Below are positions 8,137-17,001 of a stretch of DNA of 64,000 bases, in pieces. The translations under genes were made by a program, and so were the position numbers. Each line of letters opens with the position of its first letter. Within the stretch, counting starts at the first letter, position 1. The notes under the pieces are model-generated. The model was not told the DNA's origin and searched no databases. It saw nothing but the letters and a program-made list of their open reading frames with translations. Source of the DNA: Brucella haematophila (GTDB taxonomy: Bacteria > Pseudomonadota > Alphaproteobacteria > Rhizobiales > Rhizobiaceae); the NCBI RefSeq assembly GCF_005938105.1, contig NZ_VCPE01000001.1, positions 62,001-126,000 on the forward strand, read 5' to 3'.

Positions 8137-9522
8137 TTAAAGAGCGTTGCGCGCCGCATCGACCGTCTGGTCGACAAGCGCTTCGAAAGAGATTTTCGCC
8201 GGGCGGCGCATATAGGTGACGATGTCGTCGGCCAGCAGCGGCTTGGACCAACGCTCTGCGATGATACGAGGGCCGTGCTGGATGGCGATCATGCTCAGGA
8301 TTTGCGCTGCGTTGCAGTCGACGTCATGACCAATGCCGCACACGATTTCGAGCGTGCGGTCGAAATCGCCTTCGCCGAACCACAATGCGATGACCTGCGC
8401 CGCCGCATTCGGATAGACGTGGATCCAGTTATATTCGGCATATTCCACATCGCATTTCGCCCATGCATCCTGCCAGTTGGCGGCCGAATGGCAGGCATCG
8501 AGCGCGAAGGCCAGAACCGCGCCATATTCCGTTTCGGTTGAGAACAGCTTTATCGTCGAGACGAGCAGTTCACGCGTGTCTTTGACGGCAAAAGCGCGGG
8601 CCGCCATGACGGCGTTGAAAACCTCACCCAGAATGCCGTTACCAGCATGGGAAATCTCCGCGTCCATCCATGCAAGCCGTGCGGCTTCGCGGGCGCGACC
8701 GGGTACGACCATACCGCAAATGGTGCCGCGCATCTGCGCGCCGATCCATTCATCAAACGGATTGTCGGATGTGCCAGTTTCCGGCGGCGTCAGGCCACGG
8801 CGCATATTGGAAAGCGCAATGGCTTCCGCCGACCAGCCAAGCGGGATCAGTGAAGTCCAGCGTTCGGCAATATCGCGGCTGGTGACGGCGGAACCCTTGT
8901 CGCCAAAGGCTTCCAGAAAGGCGATTTCAAAGGTGATGTCGTCATTATAGGTGTTCGGCTCACGCACGTAATCGCGGATTGGGCCGAAAACCTCCATGAT
9001 GTTTTCAGCCGTGTAGCCTTCCAGCGCCGTTCCCGCCGCTGCGCCCACAAGCTGCGCCATCCACGCGGCTGCGGTGCGGTCGCGAAAATCGTCAGACTGC
9101 ACAGCATAGAGCACATCTTCCGGCCATTGAACGGCAGCGTCGAACTGCTCCCACGCGGTGTATCGCACCGTCTTCTGCGAGATATGGTTCGGGTCAGGCT
9201 GTGCCGCCCGCATCAGCACGCGCAGGCGCATATCGATGCGGTAAAGTGTTTCGAAGTCGCCGCGCTCTAGCGCTGTCAGCCCATCGCGCAGAAGTTCTGC
9301 ATAGGGCTCCAGCACATAACCCTTGTTTTCGAGCGATTGCAGCGCGCCTGCCATCAGGCATTCAGGCGCAGCCGAACCAGGCACATTGCTTTTCCAGAAC
9401 ATGGCCATGAGATCGTCTTGCGCCTTCATGACGGCGCTCGCATCCCATGTCTGTTCTTCCGCCGTACGCACCACGGGTTTGGTGTCGCGCAGCAGGTCGC
9501 GGGTCAGTTCCCAAGCCTTCAT
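8137..9522 (-). CDS. ADP-ribosylglycohydrolase family protein
   Basis: The start chosen is MKAWELT at 9522 with GAGAAG upstream; an in-frame ATG at 9543 is possible. The protein has ~461 residues. The C-terminal ~300 show the DraG/ARH alpha-helical fold. YNDDITFE (about residue 195) gives the first metal-binding aspartates, GNGILGEVFNAVMAARAF is the central helix, and GIGHDVDCNAAQ (about 396-407) gives the second metal site. Family enzymes remove ADP-ribose from arginine, ADP-ribosyl groups or small ADP-ribosyl conjugates with two Mg or Mn ions. The N-terminal ~150 residues are not recognised. Its position between nucleoside permease and nucleoside hydrolase genes suggests catabolism of imported ribosides rather than protein regulation. 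Confidence 0.8.
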   Translation of the reverse strand: MKAWELTRDLLRDTKPVVRTAEEQTWDASAVMKAQDDLMAMFWKSNVPGSAAPECLMAGALQSLENKGYVLEPYAELLRDGLTALERGDFETLYRIDMRLRVLMRAAQPDPNHISQKTVRYTAWEQFDAAVQWPEDVLYAVQSDDFRDRTAAAWMAQLVGAAAGTALEGYTAENIMEVFGPIRDYVREPNTYNDDITFEIAFLEAFGDKGSAVTSRDIAERWTSLIPLGWSAEAIALSNMRRGLTPPETGTSDNPFDEWIGAQMRGTICGMVVPGRAREAARLAWMDAEISHAGNGILGEVFNAVMAARAFAVKDTRELLVSTIKLFSTETEYGAVLAFALDACHSAANWQDAWAKCDVEYAEYNWIHVYPNAAAQVIALWFGEGDFDRTLEIVCGIGHDVDCNAAQILSMIAIQHGPRIIAERWSKPLLADDIVTYMRRPAKISFEALVDQTVDAARNAL

Positions 9523-9544
9523 GTTCTTCTCATTTTCATGCATT

Positions 9545-10441
9545 TCAGAAGTTCTTCAATTGCCGTGCACGCCGCTGCTTGCGGGCGGCGTGGATCGTCA
9601 GCACGACCACCGGAACGAGATAGGGGATCATCTGCATCAATTCGAATGGCAGTCCGAGACTTTGCAGCGTGATAGCGAGCGATTCCGCGGCAGCCAGCAC
9701 AAGGCTTGCGGCAAGCGTGCCCCAGGCAGTTCCCTGTCCCATCACTTCGGCTGCAATCGCGATAAAGCCGCGACCGGCGGTCATGTTCTGGGCAAACCAG
9801 GTGACATAGCCAAGCGAGAGATAGGCACCCGCCGCACCGCCGAAAATGCCGGAAAGCACCAGCGCCTGCATCTGCACACGGCCGACATGAATGCCCGCCG
9901 CCCGTGCCGATTTTGGATCGACGCCGGTGGCGCGCAGATGCAGGCCGAAGCGGGTGCGCATCATCAACAGGCTGACCGCCGGGACGGCCAGAAGGGCTGC
10001 AAAGGTCAGCACATGGATATTGCCGATGAAAGGCACCGGCAGGCTAGGCAATGCGCCGCTTTTCAGCGCGCCCGACATGCCTTGGTCGCCAGTGGCAAGA
10101 TAAAGGCCGAGCGTGGTTGCTGCCGCCGCCGCAATGTTGAGCGCAATGCCGGTCATGATGAGGTCGGTGCCAAGACGGTTGACCGAAACCGACATGATCC
10201 AGCCGAGAAGCGCGCCTGCAATCAGCGCGGCCAAAAGGCCGATGGCCGGACTTCCTGTTGCCGCACTGGCCAGAACGGCGATGAGCGCCGCCACAAGCAT
10301 CATGCCTTCCATGCCGATATTGAGAACACCGGCGCGGTCGGAAATCATCACGCCGAGCGCCGCCAGCAGAAGCGGCGTCGAAACGCGCAGGATCGTGCCA
10401 ATGAAGGACGGATCGAGAATTTGGGCGAGAACGGTGCTCAT
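9545..10441 (-). CDS. Nucleoside ABC transporter permease 2
   Basis: This 298-residue inner-membrane protein belongs to the BPD_transp_2 (branched-chain/ribose type) permease family. The region around residues 35-45 (RAGVLNIGMEGMML) is the signature of the NupQ/YufQ partner in BMP-type nucleoside importers. RATGVDPKSARAAGIHVGRVQ (about 185-205) is the cytoplasmic EAA-like coupling loop that contacts the ATPase. About nine helices are visible. Its start overlaps the stop of the other permease gene by four bases, so translation is coupled and a heterodimeric channel is expected. Confidence 0.88.
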   Translation of the reverse strand: MSTVLAQILDPSFIGTILRVSTPLLLAALGVMISDRAGVLNIGMEGMMLVAALIAVLASAATGSPAIGLLAALIAGALLGWIMSVSVNRLGTDLIMTGIALNIAAAAATTLGLYLATGDQGMSGALKSGALPSLPVPFIGNIHVLTFAALLAVPAVSLLMMRTRFGLHLRATGVDPKSARAAGIHVGRVQMQALVLSGIFGGAAGAYLSLGYVTWFAQNMTAGRGFIAIAAEVMGQGTAWGTLAASLVLAAAESLAITLQSLGLPFELMQMIPYLVPVVVLTIHAARKQRRARQLKNF

Positions 10442-11532
10442 GCGTGTTCTCCAATCTGCCGTTCCTGGGCCTGTTCGTCTTTGCGGTTACGCAAGTTGCG
10501 GATCACGCGCAGCACGGTCGGGTGATTATGGATGACGCTTGCGGTCGAACCCACCATGATGGCCGCCGTTACCAGCCCCACCACTTCGGTCGGGATATTC
10601 ATGTTGCGGGCGAGAAGGTCGCCGCCGACCTGAACGAAACCGAGGAACAAGGCCGCGGGGACCAGAAGGAACGGATTTTCGCGCGCCAGAATGGCGACGA
10701 CGAGACCAGTCCAGCCATAACCCGGCAGATCAAGCCACGAAAAGCGCGCATGAAGGCCGAGCACTTCCAGCGCACCTGCCATGCCCGCGACCAGACCGCC
10801 AACGATCTGCGCCCGCATGATGATGCCCTTGAGCGGGAGGCCGAGATGATTGGCGAAGCCGGGGCTGGAGCCTGCGATGCGGATATTGAGACCGGAGCGC
10901 GTCCAGTAAAGCCAGATACCGCCTGCGATACAGGCGAGAATGGCAATGATCGAGCCGCTGTTAAGGCGTGTGCCCGCCAGCAGCCGATCAAGCTTTGCCT
11001 CGGGCGGAATTTTCAACGACATCATGCCGCCCGCAGCCGGGTCGCGGATGACGTAATTGAGCACGAACAAGCCGAGAAACAGAAAGGCGTAGTTCAGCAC
11101 CAGCGACGTCACCATTTCCGATGCGCCGAAGCGCAGGCGCAGTGCCGCCGGAATGGTGCAGGCAAAGCTGCCCGCAACCGCGCCGCACAGAATGGCGACT
11201 GGCAGCGAGAACCAGCCGAGCGACGGGATCAGCACAGCGCCGGTAACCGCGCCGAGCGCGCCCAGAAAGAAGCCGCTTTCTGCACCGAGATTGAACAGGC
11301 CGGAGCGGAACATGATGGTGATGGCAAGGCCGGTCAGCATGATCGGCGTTGCCGCTTCCACCATATTGCCCATGTGGCGGATACTGCCGAAGGGGCCGAG
11401 GAAGAACGTCTTCAGGATCGCCACCGGGTCGTCCTGCATCAGCGCCAGCGGCACCAGCAGCACGGCCATGATGACGGCGATCACCAGCACGGTCAGGAAG
11501 AAGGGAACGAGGGAAGCCAGAATTTTATGCAT
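10438..11532 (-). CDS. Nucleoside ABC transporter permease 1
   Basis: The 364-residue inner-membrane protein is the larger NupP/YufP-like permease of BMP-type importers. TGLAITIMFRSGLFNLGAESGFFLGALG is the family signature near residue 70. GSSPGFANHLGLPLKGII is the coupling loop, and an arginine/glutamate-rich cytoplasmic tail closes the protein. About ten membrane helices are present. The start overlaps the end of the ATPase gene by one base. It forms the translocation pore with the second permease for nucleosides delivered by the periplasmic BMP protein. Confidence 0.88.
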   Translation of the reverse strand: MHKILASLVPFFLTVLVIAVIMAVLLVPLALMQDDPVAILKTFFLGPFGSIRHMGNMVEAATPIMLTGLAITIMFRSGLFNLGAESGFFLGALGAVTGAVLIPSLGWFSLPVAILCGAVAGSFACTIPAALRLRFGASEMVTSLVLNYAFLFLGLFVLNYVIRDPAAGGMMSLKIPPEAKLDRLLAGTRLNSGSIIAILACIAGGIWLYWTRSGLNIRIAGSSPGFANHLGLPLKGIIMRAQIVGGLVAGMAGALEVLGLHARFSWLDLPGYGWTGLVVAILARENPFLLVPAALFLGFVQVGGDLLARNMNIPTEVVGLVTAAIMVGSTASVIHNHPTVLRVIRNLRNRKDEQAQERQIGEHA

Positions 11533-13082
11533 CAGGCAGCCACCTTGGTTCCGAGCATATAGGGGCCGAGCGTCGCAGGTGTGATGTCGGGCCCGTTTTC
11601 CAGATGGGCGACAATGCGCCCGTTGAAGAGCACGACAACCCGGTCGCTGAGGCGCAGCAATTCGTCGAGATCGGCGCTGACCAGCAATACCGCACAGCCA
11701 CCTTGCGCCACTTCATCGATCCGGCGATGCAGGAAAGCTGCCGCCGAAACGTCGATGCCGCGTGTTGGCTGATCGGCGATGAGAAATTTCGGATTGGTTG
11801 CCAGTTCTCGTGCGGCAATCAGCTTTTGCGCATTACCGCCGGAAAGCGAGTCGAGCCGCTCCGTAATCGCGCCTGCCCGCACCGAATAGCGCTTGATCAT
11901 GCCCTGCACGCGCGTCTTGATCGCGTTCCAGCGCAGGAAAGGGCCTCTATCCGTTTCGGGATTGTGGTCGGTTCCGGCGATTGCATTTTCCGCCAGCGAC
12001 AGGCCAGGCGCGCCGCCTTGCGAAAAGCGGTCGGCGGGAAGATAGGCAAGGCCCTTTTTACGCCAGCTCGCCGTATCGGCGCGCAGCATATTCGCGTCGT
12101 TGAGGCTGATGGTGCCGGTCGCAGCTTCTGCCAGACCGGACAGAACGGAAACAAGGCCGCGCTGGCCGCTGCCGTCCACACCTGCAACACCGACGATTTC
12201 GCCTGCGCCAATGGTGAGGTTGATATCGTTGATGCGGTCGGCAGGATCAGGCGCTTTGGTCGTCACGCCATTCATGGCGAGGACCGTTCTGGTCGGGCCG
12301 GTCTTGTGGGCGCGTTTTGGAATGTCGACCGCATGGCCCATGACCATCTGCATGATGGCGTCGTCCGGCACATCGGCAAGCTTTTCCGTGCCGGTAACGG
12401 CACCGGCGCGCAGTACGGTGACGCTTTCCGCCAGCTCGCGCACTTCGTTCAGCTTGTGCGAAATGAAAAGAATGGTGATGCCGTCGTCGCGCAGGCTTTT
12501 CAGCCGTCGCATCAGTTCCTCAATCTCGGGCGGAGAGAGAACGGCAGTCGGTTCGTCGAGGATCAGCAATCGGGTGCGGCGCGCCAGCGCCTTCAAAATT
12601 TCGACCTTTTGCTGTGCAGCCACGGACAGCGCGCCCGTGATCGCATCCGGGTCGGCATGCAGATCATATTGCTGCATCAGGTCATCGACCATTGTGCGCG
12701 CGGCAACACGGTCGATCAGCCCGGCCTTCACCGGCTCATGACCGAGAATGATGTTTTCCGTCACGGTCAGCGTCGGCACCAGCGAGAAATGCTGATGCAC
12801 CATGCCGATGCCTTGTGCCGCGGCATCTTCCGGCGACCAGGACGCAATATGCTGGCCATCGATGACGATTTCTCCCGCTGTGGCATTCTCGATGCCGAAC
12901 AGGATTTTCATGAGCGTCGATTTGCCAGCGCCGTTCTCGCCGCAAATGGCGTGGATTGATCCGGCGCGGATCGAAAACGACACGTCGCTGAGCGCGACGG
13001 TGCCGTTCGGATAGACCTTGCTCACATCGTGGAAGGCGACGATTGCATCGCCGCCTTCATGTTTTTCAGCTGGATTTGACAC
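11532..13082 (-). CDS. Nucleoside ABC transporter ATPase (double domain)
   Basis: The 516-residue protein has two fused ABC cassettes like RbsA/NupO. The first has a full Walker A, GENGAGKST, at residues 48-56 and a Walker B, LLILDEPTAVL, near 170. Its signature region reads LSVAAQQKVEI in place of LSGGQ, a common change in this group. The second carries a degenerate P-loop (GVDGSGQRG, about 300) but an intact LSGGNAQKLIAARELA signature and a FLIADQPTRGIDV Walker B-like segment. One catalytic and one degenerate site is the family norm. It powers uptake with the two downstream permeases. Confidence 0.9.
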   Translation of the reverse strand: MSNPAEKHEGGDAIVAFHDVSKVYPNGTVALSDVSFSIRAGSIHAICGENGAGKSTLMKILFGIENATAGEIVIDGQHIASWSPEDAAAQGIGMVHQHFSLVPTLTVTENIILGHEPVKAGLIDRVAARTMVDDLMQQYDLHADPDAITGALSVAAQQKVEILKALARRTRLLILDEPTAVLSPPEIEELMRRLKSLRDDGITILFISHKLNEVRELAESVTVLRAGAVTGTEKLADVPDDAIMQMVMGHAVDIPKRAHKTGPTRTVLAMNGVTTKAPDPADRINDINLTIGAGEIVGVAGVDGSGQRGLVSVLSGLAEAATGTISLNDANMLRADTASWRKKGLAYLPADRFSQGGAPGLSLAENAIAGTDHNPETDRGPFLRWNAIKTRVQGMIKRYSVRAGAITERLDSLSGGNAQKLIAARELATNPKFLIADQPTRGIDVSAAAFLHRRIDEVAQGGCAVLLVSADLDELLRLSDRVVVLFNGRIVAHLENGPDITPATLGPYMLGTKVAA

Positions 13083-13084
13083 GA

Positions 13085-14188
13085 TCAGGGACGAACCTTG
13101 TTGCGCATCGCATTGAGATCTTCGGTGCTGAGGCCAAAACCGGTCGGAACCGTGATCTTGCCTTCGGAAATCTCGTCGGAAGCCTTCTTGATGGCATCCT
13201 TGGTTTCCTGGCTGGCCATGGTGGCCATGTTGCCGTCCGTCACGATGCCGACCGCACCTTCCTTCAGGCCGAGCGCTTCCGCCTTGCCGAAGGGCAGGTC
13301 GCCTGCCTTGAAGCGGTCATAGGCCTGCAAAAGGCTGACATCGACATTCTTGAGAACGGAGCTGACAACCTGCTTGGCGATGGCCGGGTCGCTGTCCTTG
13401 AAGATAGCTTCCTGATCGGAATCGACGCCGAGAACATATTTACCGGTTTCCTTGGCAGCCGAAAGCTGGCCGAGGCCGGTCTGCGACGCGACCACAAAGC
13501 CGAGCGCCACATTGGAGCGATATTGTGCGAGGCCAAGTTCCTTGCCCTTGGCGGCATCCATGAAGGAACCGGCATAGGAAATGGCGATCTTCACATCCGG
13601 CGTGACCGACTGCGCACCGGCGATATAACCGGCGAGGAAGTCGTTGATGACCGGGATGTCCATGCCGCCGAGGAAGCCCAGATTCTTGCCCGTATCGCCG
13701 AGCTTGCCGTCTTTCAGCAGCGAGGCTGCCAGCATGCCGCCGAGATAGGAGCCTTCATTCTGCTTGTACTGGATGGAATAGACGTTGTCATAGCCGCCTT
13801 CCTCGTAAGGAACGCTGGCATCGTAGAGAACGTATTTCTTGTCCGGATACTGCTTTGCAACCGAGCCGACGGTTTCCGACATCTGGTAGGTGCCGCCGAT
13901 GATCAGGTCCCAGTCCTGTTCGGAAGCGTCGAGGAAGACAGGCTCCCACTTGGTCGGATCGTCGCCGATTTCGAGAATCTTGGTCTCGACATCGTCGCCA
14001 TATTTGTCCTTGATCATCTTCATGCCCTTGGCGGCGGAATCGAAGAACGATTTGTCGCCAAGCGCGCCATTGATGATGAGCAGGATCTTGTCCTTGGCTT
14101 CCGCCGCCGTGGCGAAGGTGCCCATTGCCGTCGTGGCGGCAAGAGCAAAGGCAAGATGAATTATTCCCCGTCTGGTGGATTTGAGCAC
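13085..14188 (-). CDS. BMP-family nucleoside-binding lipoprotein-like periplasmic protein
   Basis: The GTG at 14188 is seven bases after GGAG and starts a signal peptide (LKSTRRGIIHLAFALAATTAMGTFATAAEA) cut before KDKILLI. The 14269 start has no ribosome site. The mature protein belongs to the Bmp family (PF02608): INGALGDKSFFDSAAKGM binds near the cleft, then IGGTYQMSE, YVLYDASV and GFLGGMDIPVINDFLAGYIAG, which are conserved in PnrA/BmpA nucleoside binders. There is no lipobox cysteine, so it should be soluble in the periplasm. It is the first gene of the importer operon and two bases upstream of the ATPase gene. Confidence 0.9.
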   Translation of the reverse strand: MLKSTRRGIIHLAFALAATTAMGTFATAAEAKDKILLIINGALGDKSFFDSAAKGMKMIKDKYGDDVETKILEIGDDPTKWEPVFLDASEQDWDLIIGGTYQMSETVGSVAKQYPDKKYVLYDASVPYEEGGYDNVYSIQYKQNEGSYLGGMLAASLLKDGKLGDTGKNLGFLGGMDIPVINDFLAGYIAGAQSVTPDVKIAISYAGSFMDAAKGKELGLAQYRSNVALGFVVASQTGLGQLSAAKETGKYVLGVDSDQEAIFKDSDPAIAKQVVSSVLKNVDVSLLQAYDRFKAGDLPFGKAEALGLKEGAVGIVTDGNMATMASQETKDAIKKASDEISEGKITVPTGFGLSTEDLNAMRNKVRP

Positions 14189-14417
14189 AACGCAACTCCA
14201 GTTTCTATGTTCGATGAGATGGTTTTTCCTTGCTCTGGCAAATTGCCACCCCGCAGAACCCCCATGCATGGTGCGATCAAACGATGACGGCTTGCGGGAG
14301 TCAATCTCCTTCGATTTGCGTCACTGTGGACAATAGGTTCCTGAAACGAAATGCATGGCTTCTGGAAAGCAATCGGGTCCTGTAAGTTGCCGCCTGTGTT
14401 TTAGTGACGGAGTGGTC
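14189..14417. promoter_or_regulatory. Divergent control region of nucleoside operon and DUF922 gene
   Basis: Two divergent genes start here. Visible elements are the palindrome TGGCAAATTGCCA (14236-14248), lying ~50 bases before the binding-protein start, and CCATGCATGG (14262-14271). Either could be an operator. No convincing -35/-10 pair is seen, and no dedicated regulator gene is adjacent. Confidence 0.3.
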
Positions 14418-15023
14418 GTGAAGAAAATCGTTGGACTGGCAATTCTTGCTCTGCTCGCGGCCTTTCCGGCCCGTGCTGAGGACCGGGCAGAAGACGACTG
14501 GAAAGCCATTGAAGAGGTCAAGCCTTACGCCATTACAGGGCAGACCGGCATTGATCTCTATCGATCCATCGGCCAGCGCGGACCGAAGATCGGGATCGGA
14601 CGGGTGATCGCCCATACGACCTATGTGCTGACCTGGGATCGCAAGTTCGATCACAGCAACAATGCCTGCACGATCCTGTCTGCAAAACCGAAGCTGAAAA
14701 TCACCTATACGCTGCCGAAACCGTCGGAAAAGCTGCCGTCGCCGGTGCGCGAAAATTGGGATGTTTTCATTGAAGGCATCCGCAAGCATGAGCTGGTACA
14801 TGGCGACAGCGCCAAGGACATGACGCGCGAAATCGTGCGCCGCACGGTCGGGCTTTCTGTGCCCAACGATCCGAAATGTCAGAAAATTCGCAAGGTGCTG
14901 ATCAAGGAAATCACCGATCTGGTTGCCGTACAGCGTGCACAGGGCCGCGATTTCGACCGTGTCGAGATGGGCAATGGCGGCAATGTGCAGCAGCTTGTGC
15001 TCGCGCTGGTGAACGGCGGCTAA
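14418..15023 (+). CDS. Exported DUF922 putative Zn protease
   Basis: GTG at 14418 with GGAG just upstream starts a signal peptide (VKKIVGLAILALLAAFPARA|ED). The mature ~180-residue protein fits DUF922 (PF06037). It has a TYVLTWDRKF strand, two cysteines, and IRKHELVHGDSAKDM near residue 138, a HExxH-like zinc motif (HELVH) in which glutamate would be catalytic. Family members are annotated as predicted secreted Zn-dependent proteases; activity here is inferred. It runs head-on into the GntR gene with no intergenic base. Confidence 0.75.
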   Translation: MKKIVGLAILALLAAFPARAEDRAEDDWKAIEEVKPYAITGQTGIDLYRSIGQRGPKIGIGRVIAHTTYVLTWDRKFDHSNNACTILSAKPKLKITYTLPKPSEKLPSPVRENWDVFIEGIRKHELVHGDSAKDMTREIVRRTVGLSVPNDPKCQKIRKVLIKEITDLVAVQRAQGRDFDRVEMGNGGNVQQLVLALVNGG

Positions 15024-15752
15024 TCAGAGATCCATGACGTCACGCCGGTCCTCGGCGATCAGCTTGCGTATCTGTTGCACGATCTGGTCACCATGGGCCT
15101 TGCCCAGCCGATCGGCGGTTTCGACGTCCTGCTCCTCAATGGCGCGGATCATGTCTTCATGTTCCGTCACATATTGTTCCGGCAGCTGGTCCGAGAAGGA
15201 CGAATAATAAAGGCGCAGCAGGCGGCGACCTTCATCGAGAAGGCGCGCGAAAAAACTCGTATAGAACGGGTTGCGCCCGGCTTCGGCAATCGCCGCGTGA
15301 AAATCGCGATTGGTCGAGATCATGTCCAGCGCATTCTGGGCGCGCACGGCCTTGGCAAAATCTTCCTGATGGGCGCGAATGATCTTGAGGTCGGCTTTGG
15401 TGCGGTGACGCGCAGCAAGCCGCGTCGTGACGCGATACATCAGGGTGATCGCGTCGAAAAAGGCCGGCAGGCTTAGAAAGTCGATATTCGAAACCACTGT
15501 TGAGCGGTTGGGCAGTGTCGTCACAAAGCCGTCGCTGGCAAGCCTGACCAGCGCTTCGCGGATTGGCGTGCGGGACATGGCAAAGCGTTCCGCCAGCTGG
15601 TTCTCGTCAATGGGGCTGCCGGGCGCGAGCGAAAGATCGATGATTTCATCGCGCAGCACATCATAGACCATCTTGACGCCAGAGCCCTTCTTGCGGTCGG
15701 CAGACTGGCCCTCAGACCGGTTTGCCGATTGGCTGGATGGTGCTTTGCTCAT
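15024..15752 (-). CDS. GntR/FadR-family transcriptional regulator
   Basis: The ATG at 15752 (MSKAPSSQSANRS) has AAGGA upstream; the longer frame to 15848 does not. The 242-residue protein has a winged helix at about residues 30-95 with ENQLAERFAMSRTPIREAL as the recognition segment. An all-helical FCD ligand domain follows, with FHAAIAEAGRNPFY giving metal/carboxylate-binding residues and a late TEHEDMIRAIEEQD histidine. It is divergent from the DapA-like gene and likely controls it through an inverted repeat in the shared region. S. meliloti hydroxyproline catabolism uses a GntR regulator (HypR), which fits the neighbours. Confidence 0.85.
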   Translation of the reverse strand: MSKAPSSQSANRSEGQSADRKKGSGVKMVYDVLRDEIIDLSLAPGSPIDENQLAERFAMSRTPIREALVRLASDGFVTTLPNRSTVVSNIDFLSLPAFFDAITLMYRVTTRLAARHRTKADLKIIRAHQEDFAKAVRAQNALDMISTNRDFHAAIAEAGRNPFYTSFFARLLDEGRRLLRLYYSSFSDQLPEQYVTEHEDMIRAIEEQDVETADRLGKAHGDQIVQQIRKLIAEDRRDVMDL

Positions 15753-15872
15753 GGCGTGTCCTTTTATTGAAAGGGGCAGGGCGGGAAGAGCCGGGAGGCA
15801 TGCTTTCGCGCGCTGTCCTTTGTGATGGTGATTAGATCGTAGTTGCAATTAAAATTTTAGTCGACAAGAAAA

Positions 15873-15885
15873 ATACATTGTGTAT
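15873..15885. promoter_or_regulatory. Candidate GntR operator
   Basis: ATACA-TTG-TGTAT is a perfect 5-bp inverted repeat with three-base spacer, the geometry used by many GntR proteins. It lies in the 218-base region between the GntR gene and the divergent DapA-like gene, 86 bases before the latter's start. A related half-site, CATACAA, follows at 15895-15901. Confidence 0.45.
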
Positions 15886-15970
15886 ATTTGTTTTCATACA
15901 AGGCTTGCTGAAGCCGGTTGTAGACTCTGGTTGATTGAAAAACGCGTTGAAGAGATTCAAGGACAGGACC

Positions 15971-16933
15971 ATGACTTCTGATATTTTTTCCGGCTGCATC
16001 CCCGCACTCATGACGCCATGCAAGCCAGACCGCTCGCCGGATTTCGATGCGCTGGTGCGCAAGGGCAAGGAACTGATCGCCGCTGGCATGTCTGCCGTCG
16101 TCTATTGCGGCTCGATGGGTGACTGGCCGCTTCTCACCGACGAACAGCGCATGGCTGGCGTTGAAGCGCTTGCAAAGGCTGGCGTGCCTGTGGTCGTCGG
16201 CACCGGCGCCGTCAATACCGCCTCGGCTGCCGCTCATGCCGCCCATGCCCAGAAAGTTGGCGCAAAGGGCCTGATGGTTATCCCGCGCGTTCTGTCGCGC
16301 GGCTCGTCGATCTCCGCCCAGAAGGCGCATTTCAAGGCCATTCTGGCGGCTGCGCCCGATCTTCCGGCTGTGATCTACAACAGCCCTTATTATGGCTTTG
16401 CAACCCGCGCCGATCTTTTCTTCGCGCTGCGCGCCGAGCATCCGAACCTGATCGGTTTCAAGGAATTCGGCGGTGCGGAAGCCATGCGCTATGCCGCTGA
16501 AAACATCACCAGCGCCGATGACGATGTGACCCTGATGGTCGGCGTCGACACTGGCGTGTTCCACGGCTTCGTCAATTGCGGCGCAAAGGGTGCAATCACC
16601 GGCATCGGCAATGTGCTGCCGAAGGAAGTTCAGCATCTGGTTTCGCTGTCGAAGGCCGCTGCTGCTGGCGATGTCGAAGCTCGCGTTGCCGCGCTTGAAC
16701 TGGAAGCCGCGCTCGGCGTGCTGTCATCCTTCGATGAAGGCCCGGACCTCGTTCTGTTCTACAAGCATATGATGGTTGTGACCGGCAACCCGGAATACGA
16801 ACTGCATTTCAATGAGACGGACAAGCTTTCCGATGCCCAGCGTGGTTATTGCGAAGCACAGCTGAAGCTGTTCCAGACCTGGTATGCAGCTTGGATCAAG
16901 CAGGGCGGCGTGGTCGCGAAATACGCAGCTTGA
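15971..16933 (+). CDS. DapA/NAL-family lyase or deaminase
   Basis: The ATG at 15971 has GGACAGGA upstream. The 320-residue TIM-barrel protein of the dihydrodipicolinate synthase/N-acetylneuraminate lyase family carries the GSMGDWPLLTDEQR loop (GxxGE-like, glutamate replaced by aspartate). VIYNSPYYG holds the catalytic tyrosine and LIGFKEFGG the Schiff-base lysine. True DapA is unlikely given the regulator and distance from lysine genes. In this family 1-pyrroline-4-hydroxy-2-carboxylate deaminase acts in hydroxyproline breakdown; the flanking GntR and LDH2-type dehydrogenase genes make that the leading guess. Confidence 0.8.
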   Translation: MTSDIFSGCIPALMTPCKPDRSPDFDALVRKGKELIAAGMSAVVYCGSMGDWPLLTDEQRMAGVEALAKAGVPVVVGTGAVNTASAAAHAAHAQKVGAKGLMVIPRVLSRGSSISAQKAHFKAILAAAPDLPAVIYNSPYYGFATRADLFFALRAEHPNLIGFKEFGGAEAMRYAAENITSADDDVTLMVGVDTGVFHGFVNCGAKGAITGIGNVLPKEVQHLVSLSKAAAAGDVEARVAALELEAALGVLSSFDEGPDLVLFYKHMMVVTGNPEYELHFNETDKLSDAQRGYCEAQLKLFQTWYAAWIKQGGVVAKYAA

Positions 16934-16954
16934 ATTTTATAACATTCTGAAATG

Positions 16955-16984
16955 AAAAACCCCGCCTATCGGCGGGGTTTTTGT
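16955..16984. terminator. Bidirectional terminator
   Basis: AAAAACCCCGCC-TATC-GGCGGGGTTTTT is a perfect 12-bp stem. It lies between the DapA-like gene and the convergent LDH2-family gene and can end both transcripts. Confidence 0.9.
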
Positions 16985-17001
16985 TTGGGTGAAATTCGAA
17001 A

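Noticed and set aside
9323-10525. 400-codon + strand frame over the permease and ADPRG genes
   Set aside because: Cys/His/Arg/Gln-rich antisense frame, typical of GC-rich shadows; the - strand permeases carry clear membrane helices and motifs.
11604-12959. 451-codon + strand frame opposite the ABC ATPase
   Set aside because: Shadow of a gene with perfect Walker A, signature and Walker B motifs on the other strand.
15971-16933. Lysine-biosynthesis DapA
   Set aside because: GntR and LDH2 neighbours and the altered GSMGD loop point to a catabolic family member.
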